From Homalodisca vitripennis (lineage: Eukaryota; Arthropoda; Insecta; Hemiptera; Cicadellidae), in assembly GCF_021130785.1 (NCBI RefSeq), contig NW_025777473.1, positions 27,547 through 91,546 of the forward strand: a DNA stretch of 64,000 nucleotides. The letters are read 5' to 3'. This document shows, in pieces, positions 1 through 11,918 of this stretch; within the stretch, counting starts at the first letter, position 1, and each line of letters begins with the position of its first letter. The translations under genes were made by a program, and so were the position numbers. Below the pieces are notes generated by a model, which saw only the letters and a program-made list of their open reading frames with translations, was not told the DNA's origin and ran no database searches.

Positions 1-1744
1 AATGCCTGCAGGTCTTAGTCGTAGGTACTCTGTAATAGTTTAAGTTATATTACAATAGAAAAACGGAAAGCATTTTAATCTCGTGGGGGAGCGGATAAGG
101 CTGTTTGGGTGTTATTAATATTCTTGAACACTAGATTACTAGCATAAGAGAATGAAAACTTACGATTTCAGAACACTGCAAGAGATGTGAACACCTCGAT
201 TCATAACAGCGAGGGCTCGCAACTGCAATATAATGTTATAAGATCGGGGGAATTAAATAGATGGTCGCGGACATATCTGTTTGTGGGTATTATAAATATT
301 CATGAGACTAAAGTAAGTCAGGTATTGTGAATTTTGCAGTGTTTTTACTTGTTGGTTTATGGACAATGTAAGAAAGCCTTTATAGTATTTTCTTTTATAT
401 AGATGAAGAGAAATTTAAATGATAGCAGCGGAAATGGCTGTTTGCGAGTGTTATGAATATTCATGAGGCTTTCTTTACAGGATTAGGGAGGTGTGGTAGA
501 AGCCTATTACGTTACACTGCTGTGGATAGCTATATAACGTATCCGTTCTACTTTCTGTCATTTAACACGCTTATAGTTATGTGCATGTATATTGTATGCA
601 TATGAACTGTCCATATTTGTACTATTAGTTATTATATTAAATAAATGAATACATTTTATACAATCTAGATAAGTATGTTTAGGTTGTGATAATAATGGAC
701 ATGTTCAGCATTCTGGTTGTTATAATATCCATGAGTGATAGATAAGAGACGTAGACATCTTTGAAGTGCCTTATCGCACCTTCAGGAATATCGTGCAACC
801 AGTCATCCTTAATCGCCCTTCAATTAAGTATGTTGTAATGGTTAGTAGAGATACTGTACCTTGCTTAGATTTTCCGTTTAGAGGACCACGCATTTTGTGA
901 CATTTTTTGGAAGTTTATGTGTTTTGGCGACGTTTTTTAAATGTTCTAAATGGGACCCTCTTTTGTTATATTGAAGAAAAAGTTAATTAAATAATCAGTT
1001 CTACTTGTTGATTATTGTTTTTCTGTTTAAATCATTATTGTAGCTAACTATTATTGTATTCATTATTAACTTTTTTATTGCTTTGTTAAATATTATTTAA
1101 AGGTGTAATTATTTGCAATCGATTTGCTATTTAATTGTTGCTTCTAAGTTTTACATGCCACTGATTTATGATTATATATTTTTGTTTTGTCGTTATATAA
1201 TTATTTTAATGAAAATGTCTTACTTTATACATGTTAAATAATGGATTGCTTATTACTTCTTTTATATTTATGGCCGTTCGTTGATGTCAGCTTTCTTAAT
1301 ATTCCAACCATCTGTTCACTATTTGTTACATAATGTAAAACGCCGTAGGATACAAATAAATGAATAAAAGTAATCTTGAGGGCATTATATCCACGAGACA
1401 ATAAATATCAGCATTCTTGTAGTATCATTATTGATAATGACCTGACAAACAAATACGGAGATTTTTGTAGTTTGGAAACACGGTGACATTCACTGTGACT
1501 TAAGTTACCCGGTTGATGTCACAACTAATACATATTTGGTGGACCGCAAAATGTCATAACATTGTTCATGTAACTAAATTACCATTAGAGCATTAAATTA
1601 TTTCAATATCCCTTTTAAGAATAAGTTGTATGGGCAAATTTACGCCGTGTTTGGTAAAGCTGATCTGGTAAAGCTTTAGCTGATGAAGAAACTTCACATT
1701 GGGGTTTATGTTGCATGCATTCTGTAGTACAAAACCATTTATTG

Positions 1745-1750
<6 letters not shown>
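1..1750. repeat. Decayed repeat motif (60-760) in otherwise featureless DNA
   Basis: No gene is seen. Four diverged copies of a short module recur: a CTGTTTG-like word followed by GT, TTAT and an AATATTCATGAG-like core. They lie near 101-135, 277-310, 438-472 and 710-740. Spacing is irregular (about 176, 161 and 273 bp), so this looks like an old degraded tandem repeat or a repeated piece of a dead transposon. From 760 to 1750 I see only AT-rich DNA. Confidence 0.4.
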
Positions 1751-1751
<1 letters not shown>

Positions 1752-1796
<45 letters not shown>

Positions 1797-1800
1797 TATA
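1752..1800. repeat. (TA)n microsatellite
   Basis: Alternating T and A runs for about 49 bp with one C interruption at 1791. Confidence 0.95.
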
Positions 1801-4342
1801 TTAATAATTAATCACTCATTTTGTGATGATTTTTATTTCACATAGCTAGAAGCGGAATCAGGAAACATTTTCTACAAATAAGAGATTTGTAAACATGCAA
1901 GAATATGCCTTTATCCATGATTTTGCATTTACGTTATTTGGAATCCAATTTATGCTCCACCATGGAAATAACTCGTTTCTTACACTACAAGAAATATATA
2001 TTGGTAAAAAAGATTTATATTTTTTAAATATTCCGCCAACCTTATTGGAATAATATTATTTACAAAAAAACTCTCATGATAGAAAATAATATTATTAAGC
2101 TACATTTCTTTAAAATATGAATTGAGACATCAGAATTGAGACTAGCAAGAAAAAGGATTCAGTAATATGTAAAGTTTGAATCCTGTAGTACAGACTGACC
2201 CACTTCAATTTTTCAATACGGACATATCCTATATACTCAAATTTAATTAGATAGGCCAGTTTCTTATCTTACTAGCTTATTAGTAAGAACAGATCTAATC
2301 AATCTAATCAGAATCCGGTCTGTTCCTGTTTCTACATCATGACAGACAAAAAGGCGAATTCATCTCTTTATTTCTCACATAACATATATTACAAGTTCTA
2401 ATGTGAAATTTTTTTCTACGAATAATACGCAAAAGATATTTTCTCGCTTGATTAAACTTTCGGTTAGTATGTTCGATAGGAGTAATATTACGTATTAGGC
2501 TACTAACGAAAGGCCGCAGAATAACCAACATCCAATTCTACACAAATAAAATGTAACATTTGTTCAATATGTAACCCTCATGCAGCTGACATCACAGATG
2601 ATTTACCGTGCTATTATTACCTACGAGAGGACATTTTGTGCAACATTAATCTTATTATACTCTGCCGCAATGTCGACTAGGTTTATCTGCTCGTATTAGT
2701 GTTCTGTGATTTTAAACTGTGCTTTATATTTGCACTGCTTATAGCTGGAAATATATGGCATATTTATTGAACTTTATACATGTGCACGCTGTTAAATTAA
2801 TTATATCTTATTTAAAACCATAATATAAAAAGGAAACTATACAAATTAATCAAAGTAATCAGACCTTGCATCAAATAGATAACATTTATTGTGTATAAAA
2901 TAATTTTTAAAACATGTAGTCTCTTGTAAAATACTTGTATTTTTAAAATAAAAGATATTTCTCTTTTATTTCCGTTAGAAATTTGCATTTTACTATGATT
3001 GTAGGCAACATAGAAGTGCAGAATGTTATTTTATTTTTAGATGCGTCAATGTCTACTGTTGTATATTAAACTGTTCATAGATTATGGAAATAATGAAGAA
3101 TAAAAATAATAGCAAATACGAGTTTTAAATTGTTACTAATTAAATATGAAAGTCTGTAAAGTCTTTAAACTTATTATATGCTATTTGTAGTACTAGATTG
3201 CGTTACATAAAATGCCACTTGTATGTTTAAAAAATAGTTAAGTTCACGCCGAAGAGGAATTCTTGTCCAAATTTTTCCCGTACTCTTGTGTGGCTGAGTG
3301 TATCTTTAAGAATAATAGACGTAGTTTTATACTAGTGCCTTTCTTTGTATTAAACGATGACGCAATATTCCTTCTTATATGATACGTATCGTATTTTGTT
3401 TATGTAGTAATGCAATCATATGACTAGAGTCAGTAAAAAAACCATCACACATGCTTCATTCATGATAGCAAAATAATGGTTTCAGCAGTTAATTTGTTGA
3501 ATCATTTAACAGACGAGACTCTTACGCTCTTTTTATGTCTAAATTAATCGCTTTTATTTATCTAAATATGTTCAGTAATATATTTTGTTTTAATTCATCC
3601 TTAAAGTTTTTCACTATTCTTGGCAGAATCAAAGCCCATTGCATGGATGCTGGAGAGAATTAATTTATGCCTGGTTACATATCCGTACTATATTACGAAA
3701 ATTAACTGACCCATAAAATTATATATAACTAATAATATATCATTTATATGGAAATAAGAACATGTACTTACGAATTTAATAATATAAATAATCAATGCAG
3801 AAATCCCTAGTCTTTGTTAGTATTCTGTATTACAATACTGGAGTCATATATCACAGTATTGTATGATATAAAGAAGAAAAATACATAATTAATTACAATT
3901 ACGATCATTTCCAGAGTAAGCAAACATTAATGATACCATATGCGTGAATCCTATAGGATGATAGAGTCTAGATTGGTGAGATGTCAAACTAATTAAGTTA
4001 ACCTCCTAATATTATGTGTATTTATTGAAATTAAAATTCCAAACATTGTTTTCCGTTATAATAAAAATAACGTAAATCATAAATTGTCCAAACAAACGGA
4101 ATATCATAAATAATTCATAAGCTTTTGTACATACATATATCCTATCCAGGTTCTGACGTTGTCTACACATAACACGGTTAAGGTGGGAAGAGTTCATTCA
4201 ATGTGAATGTTGATGTTTTTCCACCAGTTTTCTACGTTACGTTAAGATAAATTGGCTGCTCCTCCGTGCCTAGAGATCGCCTCTAAAACATCGTACTGCA
4301 CTCAGATGTGCACGTAATGAGACAATAAGAATACCACTTCTC
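1801..4342. other. AT-rich intergenic stretch, nothing recognised
   Basis: Only short open frames (up to about 64 codons) with no protein-like composition or family motif. No tandem structure or element end was noticed. Confidence 0.6.
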
Positions 4343-4570
4343 CTAGATTACACTATATATTTTGTACTGTATGTGTCTCTGAAATCTTAATATTGCGAAG
4401 AGTTCTTTTTGAGCTTCTTCGTCACTGACTTTTGTGGATCTCTTCAGATTTATACAGCTCCAAATTCCAGTAGTGAAGTCTGTAACAGCATCAGATTCCA
4501 GACACTGCATTATAAAGTTGTGATACACTAAACTGAAGAATATGTTGCTGACACTGGTTGTGAGTCGCAA
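4343..4570 (-). pseudogene. Possible gustatory-receptor-like exon fragment (tentative)
   Basis: A 75-codon open frame on the minus strand whose composition is more protein-like than its surroundings. The C-terminal half contains SDEEAQKEL, then LRFQRH, then YKIYSV. This spacing (acidic stretch, KEL, a leucine/phenylalanine run, an H or RH, then an aromatic) loosely follows the loop and helix before TM7 in insect gustatory receptors (7tm_7 family). The upstream part (IFFSLVYHNF) is hydrophobic enough for the end of a membrane helix. CAG acceptor-like sites lie inside and upstream (for example in TATTCTTCAG). No TM7 exon with a TYhhhhhQF signature was found nearby, so even if real this is a fragment. 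The resemblance is pattern-level only and could be chance. Confidence 0.25.
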
Positions 4571-4829
4571 TAAATTACTTTACATTTTCACAAAAACTTA
4601 GGGAGGTAGGCAGGATATTCGGTGTTCAGCTCATTACTCTACGATAATGGAACAAACTATCAATAAATAAGATACACTCAAGTTTCTTGCTATTTACCAC
4701 CAGAATGCTTCCAAATGCGCTGGCTATATGCTGTTCTTCATTTCAGCTTGTGGTTGATGGATTTTTAACAAAAAACCCTATAAATGTGACGATACATGGA
4801 AACTCACGTAGACAGATTGACAGTTATTC

Positions 4830-5975
4830 TATCCTCAATGGTTTGACCGAAAAACCCGTTTAAAAGAATTAGTTTTTTAAGTTTAAGTGAGAATTTTTTG
4901 GGGGCTCCATTGCAGCCAAAAATTTAACTGTAGCCCAATATAAAAATTTGATTTTAATACAAAATAATGCTTTCAACAAAAAATGTTGTGACTTTTTCCT
5001 CTATCTCCTTTCGTTTGGATGATAAATCGTAATATTTTGTAATCTTGACATGACATTTTGGTTTCTGGAGTCGATAGCGGTCGAACTACTGAATCTAGCT
5101 TGAATATAAAAACATTTATAAATATACACTGATAAGATCTAGAAAAAATGTCAAGTATCTTTTTTTGTCTGTCTCCATCGGTTTGGTCATAAAACATGAT
5201 TAAGTGTAAAATTTGTGCAATTTTCAAGTAAAATTTAGATTCCGGGCTCCGAGACTACATTTACATTTTTTACATTTTTCACCCTTGCAGGCTTTCCTTT
5301 GAGGCCCGATAGCGGGCGTACCGTTAAAGCTAGCACGAATCTGAGGAAAAATCGTTAGTCAGGAATGAAGACAACTACAAAAAAGGTCCCATGACTTTTC
5401 TCTATATCTTTATGTATTAACCCTCGGTAAAATTTACCCCCCCCCCACCCCGAAATTTCCTGGTATGAATAAATAATCTCCTGATTAAATTAAAGCCCCT
5501 GATGTCTTAAACCCAGGTAACATTAACCCCCCCCCCAACAGGGAATTTCCTGGGATGAATAGTTCAACTCCTGAGTAAATTATACTCCATTAAAATTTTA
5601 AAATTCTAACTTTGAATGTGTTTATATTATCATTTCCCTAAAAAATTCACAATAGTTGACCAGTGCAAACTTTTTTCCATGCTTTGAATTGGCTAAACCG
5701 AAACTCGGAATATAAAATCCGAGGTCAGAATCGAAAGATAAAATTAAATTTTATTCCCACAAGAAAGGTCCAGTCACTTTTTCTCGTATCTCTAACGGTT
5801 AAGCCACAAAATGCCTTTGAAGTCAAAACTTTGAATTCATCTGCAAAATTCATTAAATGGGTCAAGTTTTAAATCCCTAATCTTAAGCTCGGACATAACC
5901 TTTTTCCCGAATACAGCTTATCCCCGAATTTCAGAGCGATCATCATGGGGGCCCAGCGAGCCGAAGGCGAGTGTT
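4830..5975. repeat. Old dispersed repeat with internally repeated modules
   Basis: Related phrases recur several times: an 'ACTTTTTCTCTATCTC' word followed by a GGTTTGG/GGTTAAG word (near 4990, 5150, 5395 and 5770), 'GATAGCGG' phrases followed by a 'TAGCNNGAAT' phrase (near 5075 and 5310), and a GGGGCTCC/GGGCTCC word (near 4902 and 5245). A clean edge appears near 5975, after a GC-rich stretch that includes GGGGGCCCAGCGAGCCGAAG. No coding capacity is seen, so this is probably a non-autonomous or ancient element. Confidence 0.45.
5418..5590 (+). repeat. ~90-bp imperfect tandem duplication with poly-C tracts
   Basis: Two diverged copies about 90 bp apart each contain GGTAA, ten consecutive C (5437-5446 and 5527-5536), an AATTTCCTGG word, ATGAATA, CTCCTGA and TAAATTA. 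Part of the larger 4830-5975 repeat. Confidence 0.7.
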
Positions 5976-8199
5976 ATGTATAATTTTCTGATACGTACGG
6001 TTTGAAGTGTGATTATCATAAATTATATGTGTTATTATGAATAACACCGATGTTCCATATCACTGGGATGGTCAGGATAAAAATTTTGTATCTATATTTA
6101 TCTGTCCACGCTATATCTAAAAAAGTTAAATTTAGCGCTTCAAATTTAGCGCGTGGATGAAATTCCATACGAGGTATATCGAGTTTGATGATGGTCCTTG
6201 TCACTCTACTGGATTTTGCTTAGGGTCAGCAAATATTTTACATTGATGGGTAACTATGGTGATAAACAGGAAATCTTTGAATAAACAGTTTCGTAGGTAG
6301 AATTAACTCATTTAGATGAGAACTAACATGTGATACTCAGCGTATTGGCTAGTAAGTCCTTTTTATCAGTTTATTTGTATAAACATAGAGTTCAATAATG
6401 GTACATTTCCGTCCATGAGATCTGACAAATTGTTGGTAAAGCATATACCTCAAGTTTATATATTTGGAATAAATTGGCTAACAAATTGGTAATTATTATA
6501 TTTTCTTTTGCTATTAGTAATGGTTGGCAAAATTGCTCCTCCGCCTGTTGCCTGCCTGTCATCTAGAGAACGAATGATATTTGGAAGTAAATTAATATAG
6601 TACGCTTAGATTTCACTGTATTAACACACCTAAAGCAAACCGAAACTAAGAAATATGTCTTCAGGATAAGCAGTTATTACAATTATTTAAGTATATTTGA
6701 TTAAGTTTTGAAATTTGAATGGTAAGTATTTAAGTAAGTAAACATTTTCTCAGAACTTGGAGCCCCCGATCTTATTATCAAGTTAAAACTCCAAATTACG
6801 GATAACAACATGATCAGGTAATCATATAGGCTTATCTAAAATGTATAAGAACAGTAAAAAGGATAGATTTCAGATTAATGTATTTAAACGAGTAAGTAAT
6901 AAGTAAGAATAATATATTTGGTACCAAACCATTGAAAATTTTATTTTTTATTCCATACATTGTAAAAAGCTTAACTCGATGGAAGCTAATTTAAATCCTC
7001 TAAGACATTACTCATTCAAATAAGATCTCGCTGAATAATATAAGCGTAATATCATAGTATATTAGTCAGAATATTGTGAAATAATCTGAAAGTAAAACAT
7101 AATATAAAATCATTGGCTATCCACTCTCCTCTGTTTATGGTTGAGTAACTTTTAATAATACAAGCATGATAAAATTGCATTCACTTTCTCCGAAAAACAT
7201 TAATATCACTTTCAATAAGGGCTAGTCTTATTAAATCCAAAAGCTTACTTTTAGGTTATGAGGGAATTAGTTACTTTCTAATTTGTTGCATGCTCATTCA
7301 TTACTTATTAATATTACTTAACAACATTTTGTAGTGACCAATTACTTGCCTATTGATAACTCTGATTTTAGAGTTTCAGTGATCGACTCCACGCGGGCAG
7401 AGTTTGCTTACAACTTTAATAAATACTGCAATAAATTATTTTTTCAAAACAGTAGTTATTCATAGAAAAAGAATTAATTGCAGTAAAGGTACATGATTAG
7501 ACGTGTATATTGCTATTCCAGATTAATACAAACTACTACATATTAAAACAGATATTCCAATACAGATACTAAATGTCAATAATATAGTAAAAATTATGTA
7601 TTATGATTTTACACTCGCGTTTTTTTTACATTTCCCAATAATTTATAACTATCATATCAATGAATATTAAAATTGTTTGTAGCGCCAGAAATTCTAGCGA
7701 AAACAGAGTGATAAAAAGCCACATTAACAGATGAACACAGGGATTATAGGAGGTTGACGTATAGGCCTACTTATGGAATAGGTAGCACACCTGACCGAAC
7801 AAATGCTGCCTCAGCAGCTCTGGTGGTTAAAACTACTTATATTAATATGCTGTCCTAAAAGTGAGAACTTCAACATTTAACATTGATGCTAGAATATGCT
7901 CACCAAAAATCAACCGCACTCATTCCTGGGCAGACTACCAGACCCTACCCAAGGGATGACACGCGACATTAATATAATTTCTGTTTCCAAAACAAAGCAT
8001 TCACACAGGGCTGAATTCATTGAATAGTGATCTAAAAACTACTATAGTTACATCTAAATGCATTTATATTAGCAGAAAGGAGTTTATAAAGTATTAAAAC
8101 GAACTAAAATGTGATGTTGTACTAACATAATATTAATCGAAAAATATTATAATGTATCACTTAAATGCTGTTATCTATTATTGGCTGTAGCAGAATAAT
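5976..8199. other. AT-rich intergenic stretch, nothing recognised
   Basis: Only short chance-length open frames. No element ends, tandem arrays or RNA genes were noticed. Confidence 0.6.
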
Positions 8200-8254
8200 T
8201 TAATATGATAATTGGTTAACGTTCCCAAACAATGTACTCGTGCAGAGCTAAGCA

Positions 8255-8295
8255 ATGTATATGACGTCACGTCCTGGCCTGTCGCTGATTGGTTG
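8255..8295 (+). promoter_or_regulatory. CRE-like and inverted CCAAT-like motifs (weak)
   Basis: A perfect TGACGTCA palindrome (8262-8269) lies about 18 bp before CTGATTGGTT (an inverted CCAAT box). The pairing is typical of some eukaryotic promoters, but no gene with a recognisable product follows, so the call rests on motif match alone. Confidence 0.2.
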
Positions 8296-8929
8296 TCACA
8301 ATCACGTAATACGACCACACTCAATATGTGTCCTTGTTTGGTTGAAGTGAAAAGAAATAATATTCCTTCTTACTTTTTTTTACCGATCAAAAATAAAAAA
8401 ACGTATTAAGGACATATCATCTTAGTTTTATAAGTCCCATGTAGTTCTAAAACGATGTTGATGTTTTAAAGGTGAGTAAAACATGCGTATACCTAATATT
8501 GAGTTTAATTTGAGAACAAAGAGTGTTAGACTTAAGATACGTTATTGGTTTTAGATGTTTAATTCTAGGTTATTTGTCCCACCTAGGTTATTTGTACAAT
8601 ACTCGGCTACTTCATAATTCAGTTTACAACACGGGAATTTTAATAAGTACTCACTATTAAAAACTAACAATAAAATTATATAATTTGCTTCTTTGTACCT
8701 CTTTTTACAACAGTTTTTAAAATTCAAAATATTACATTATAAAATACATATGTAATCTCATTCTCATTTATTTCTGATTTTGTAAAACTCCTTCAAAATT
8801 ATAAATCATTTCTGCGGCTTATTATAAGTATAATTTAATAAAGGTTTTTTAAAGGCTTGGCAATGTGTCAACTATGTGTAAAAAACAAGTCTACACAGTA
8901 TAAAGAACATAAATTACGGCTAGGGCTTA
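8296..8929. other. AT-rich intergenic stretch, nothing recognised
   Basis: No gene, repeat or element end recognised. Confidence 0.6.
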
Positions 8930-9580
8930 CATGAACCTTAGCGCGTAGTATCGTGTGGCGGACTGAGAGGGCCAGCCAGCCGCAGCGTACTTACATTCCG
9001 AAGTACCTTAGGCCTCCACTGTAAGGCGCTCTGCCTTTGAAGCGGTCTCCAGCGGACTTACGCTGAAACCGAGGTGCTTGTTTCCTGGTCTAGCAGGATC
9101 CCGCGAGTTGATATCTTCTGTGTTAAAGTTGTCCTACTAGGGAATAATCATAGGTGACAAAAGTAATATTCGTAAGATGACATTAAGACTAAAAGCGGGT
9201 ACTTTAAAAATATAAAAATAATTTTCCTTATTTTACCATCTGTCCCTTACCCAGCAGGGATCACTACTGGCTGGGTTATACCTTCCAGTTGAACCTACCA
9301 CTGGGCACAGCAAGTGTCACAGCAACATACGTGTCACTTAAATCTAGGTAACGTCCACAGTGGCACATCACTAACCGCAAATCTTACAAGCTTCTTGTCC
9401 TAGAAGAACAAACTAAAGAAAACCCCCTCTGCAAAAAAACATATAACATCATATACACATATACAACATCGTATAATTTCACTTAATAATAAATCACAAA
9501 TTTACTTGCTTTGCTGGTCCTCGAACTTGGATCTCTCACTTGCCGGGTGAGTGCGCTAGCACGAAACCACAGATCTCTTA
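8930..9580 (-). repeat. GC-richer block with tRNA-like head; candidate SINE
   Basis: This block is visibly more GC-rich than its flanks. Read on the minus strand, 9511-9572 looks like a degraded tRNA: a box-A-like region (CGTGCTAGCGCACTC), an anticodon-arm-like stem CTCAC/GTGAG around a 7-base loop, and a box-B-like AGTTCGAGGACC. The acceptor and T stems pair poorly, so this is not a working tRNA gene. It fits the head of a tRNA-derived SINE. The body would run to lower coordinates, including the GC-richer pieces at 9235-9430 and possibly 8930-9130. No poly-A tail or target duplication was identified. Confidence 0.35.
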
Positions 9581-10249
9581 CTTTCTACAATTAACTTATT
9601 TCACCGTTTATGTCACATACGTGTTTAAATAAAGAAAAACATGGGATCGGAAGACTAGATACCTGTCAAACGATTTTATTTTTATTTATTAAAGTATATG
9701 TACATCTATATAGAAATATTGGAAAATAAATTTTTCGTATATTTTTACAGCTAAACAAATAAGCTTAACAGCCAAATACGAAAAAACAAATAAAACTAAA
9801 TTTATAAGCTAATTTCTTTAATAACATCAATTAGATTCTCTTACTTAGACCAATGTAGTAATAATTTGACGCGCTTTTTTGTATTCAATTACTTATTGCT
9901 CTACAATTAACGTATGTATTACTTAATGAGTTTGAAGGAACCATTTTTAATGTTTAAATATATTGGCTGATATTGCCAACCTTTGCAAAGAAAATATGAC
10001 GATAAAAAGTGTTGAATAAATGATCAGCTGTTACTCACAACCTAAACATTAGTTAATATTTTATGCAGATAAGAATATGCATTTTTGTGCGTTTGTTTAA
10101 TTTTTAAATAAAGCTAAATTTCAATACCTGTTATTAATTTTTTTCCTAAGTAATTCACATGAATCTTTTCAGAATTAAATGTTCTACAAATATGTTTAAG
10201 GAAAGAATGACCTTTATTTAACATTTATGGAAGTAATCTTACGTTAAAC
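9581..10249. other. AT-rich intergenic stretch, nothing recognised
   Basis: Strongly AT-rich with no supported feature. Confidence 0.6.
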
Positions 10250-10399
10250 ACAAAAATATGTTATTTCTTTGCACCAATTCTTGTGTTTTACGTAAGATAT
10301 CTCTGAAAGTATTGCATTTACAGCTCTGGGACGAATTTTAATAAATTTTTCAGATATAAAAACATAAAAAACAATCGTATTTGTATCTTTGTAACTACC

Positions 10400-10576
10400 T
10401 TTACCATTTTTATACGGCCTGACTTCACCAAGGGTTCTGAAATCCGGGCGAAATCTTTCGCTAGGCGTAACTCGCTAACGAAGCGTTTCCGGGCATATGG
10501 TTATATGAACTTTTTTACTTGTTTTTTAGCTATAGAATAAGCTCCCGAGAGATTGCCGTTTAGGTTTTGAATCACC

Positions 10577-10580
<4 letters not shown>
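10400..10580 (-). mobile_element. Transposon terminal fragment ending in CAGGGTGATTC
   Basis: Read from the TA tract on the minus strand, the sequence begins ACAGGGTGATTCAAAACC, a style of end seen on many insect interspersed repeats. It leads into a GC-richer fold-back region (10447-10495) with GCGAAA/TTTCGC and repeated CTCGCTAACG/TCGCTAGGCG words. No coding sequence is present. The family is not identified and the inner boundary is uncertain. Confidence 0.35.

Positions 10581-10650
<70 letters not shown>
10580..10650. repeat. (AT)n microsatellite
   Basis: About 71 bp of uninterrupted AT dinucleotides, directly abutting the CAGGGTG-type transposon end. Confidence 0.97.
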
Positions 10651-10652
<2 letters not shown>

Positions 10653-11918
10653 TACATCTTACAAGAATGTTCTGGATAGTCCTTTGTCCTTTTTTTTTAA
10701 ATGCAATCAACGGTAACAAGGATCGCCATGTAATTAAGAAAACGCTGCAAACAAGGAGATAGTCAGTCTGAAGGGATGTTAAGAATTCCTTCCTTAATAA
10801 GATAGAAATCGTAACCCTGACTTCTCTGTGCCATGTGAGATGTGGGCTTTGTCTTTAAATAGATCGTAAATAATAGTCCATTATGTTTATTCTAAATGTT
10901 ATAATAGCACTTTTTGTATGTTTGAATGTATGCAGCAGAAATTTGTGCAGAAATTGTATTGTATATGAATTGAATAACACTTTATATATATGCAACCTAT
11001 TGTAAGCATAAATATTAGGGAAGTAGAAAATCTGGATTATTTTAGACGAAACTGTAATGAAGCTTACGGTTTTAAGTTTATCCTGTATAACGATAAAGTA
11101 ATGCTCTTTTAAACACTTTGAAGAATTAAACCGAAATAATGTGTTGAGAAACGATAAAAACCGTTTAGCTAAAACACCAAGAATTATTTAGTAACAATGA
11201 CAAAGAAATTTACCTTAAGATCTCAAAGGATATTGTCTATAACGTCCGGGGACTGTAAAGTAGGTAAAGGTTTACCGAGTTTTTTACTTCATGGATGTGT
11301 TGTTAATTTGCATTAGTAGGTTACTTTTAGGATTAGTAAATCCAAATTCAAAGGATAAGTTTTTATGGTATTCATATTAAACACAAAAGTACAATATCCT
11401 TTATAAAACCACTTAAACCAATCTTGGAGGCAGTCGTCGGGCCGTCCTCCCACGGGAAATAAACTTCTACTAAAACTTTTTAAGGCTTTTTTATATGCAA
11501 TCATATCAAAGAAACTCAAACTTTTTGTTAGTAAAAAAATGCCTTTGTTGCTAAACAAATACTTGTACTAATAAAGAAGCTTTAAGGTCTAAACTAATAT
11601 TATAAATACGTAAATATTAAGCTTTAATTTTCTTGTGTATTAAATTTGATGATGGCATACTCGTATGTACCAAATAAGAAATAATAAATGCAGATAAAAT
11701 TAATTAGAGGCTTTTTACCCGCAAACCTCGTAATATTTTATCTTATAAATAATGACTCAACGGATGAAGAAAGCCATAGTTAATGCTTATAATTCAAACT
11801 AAATATACAATAATATAGACCTGTCCTATTCTTTAACTAACTTAAGTTAGGTAAATTCTGTAGCTCACGAAATTATAAAACCTTATTCGGACCTAGGGGA
11901 GACTTCATGTAATTATAG
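10651..11918. other. Intergenic stretch, nothing recognised
   Basis: Short open frames only. The 81-codon minus frame at 11313-11558 has no recognisable motif. Confidence 0.55.

Noticed and set aside
10501..10719. 72-codon ORF with an Ile-Tyr repeat
   Set aside because: It is a translation of the (AT)n microsatellite.
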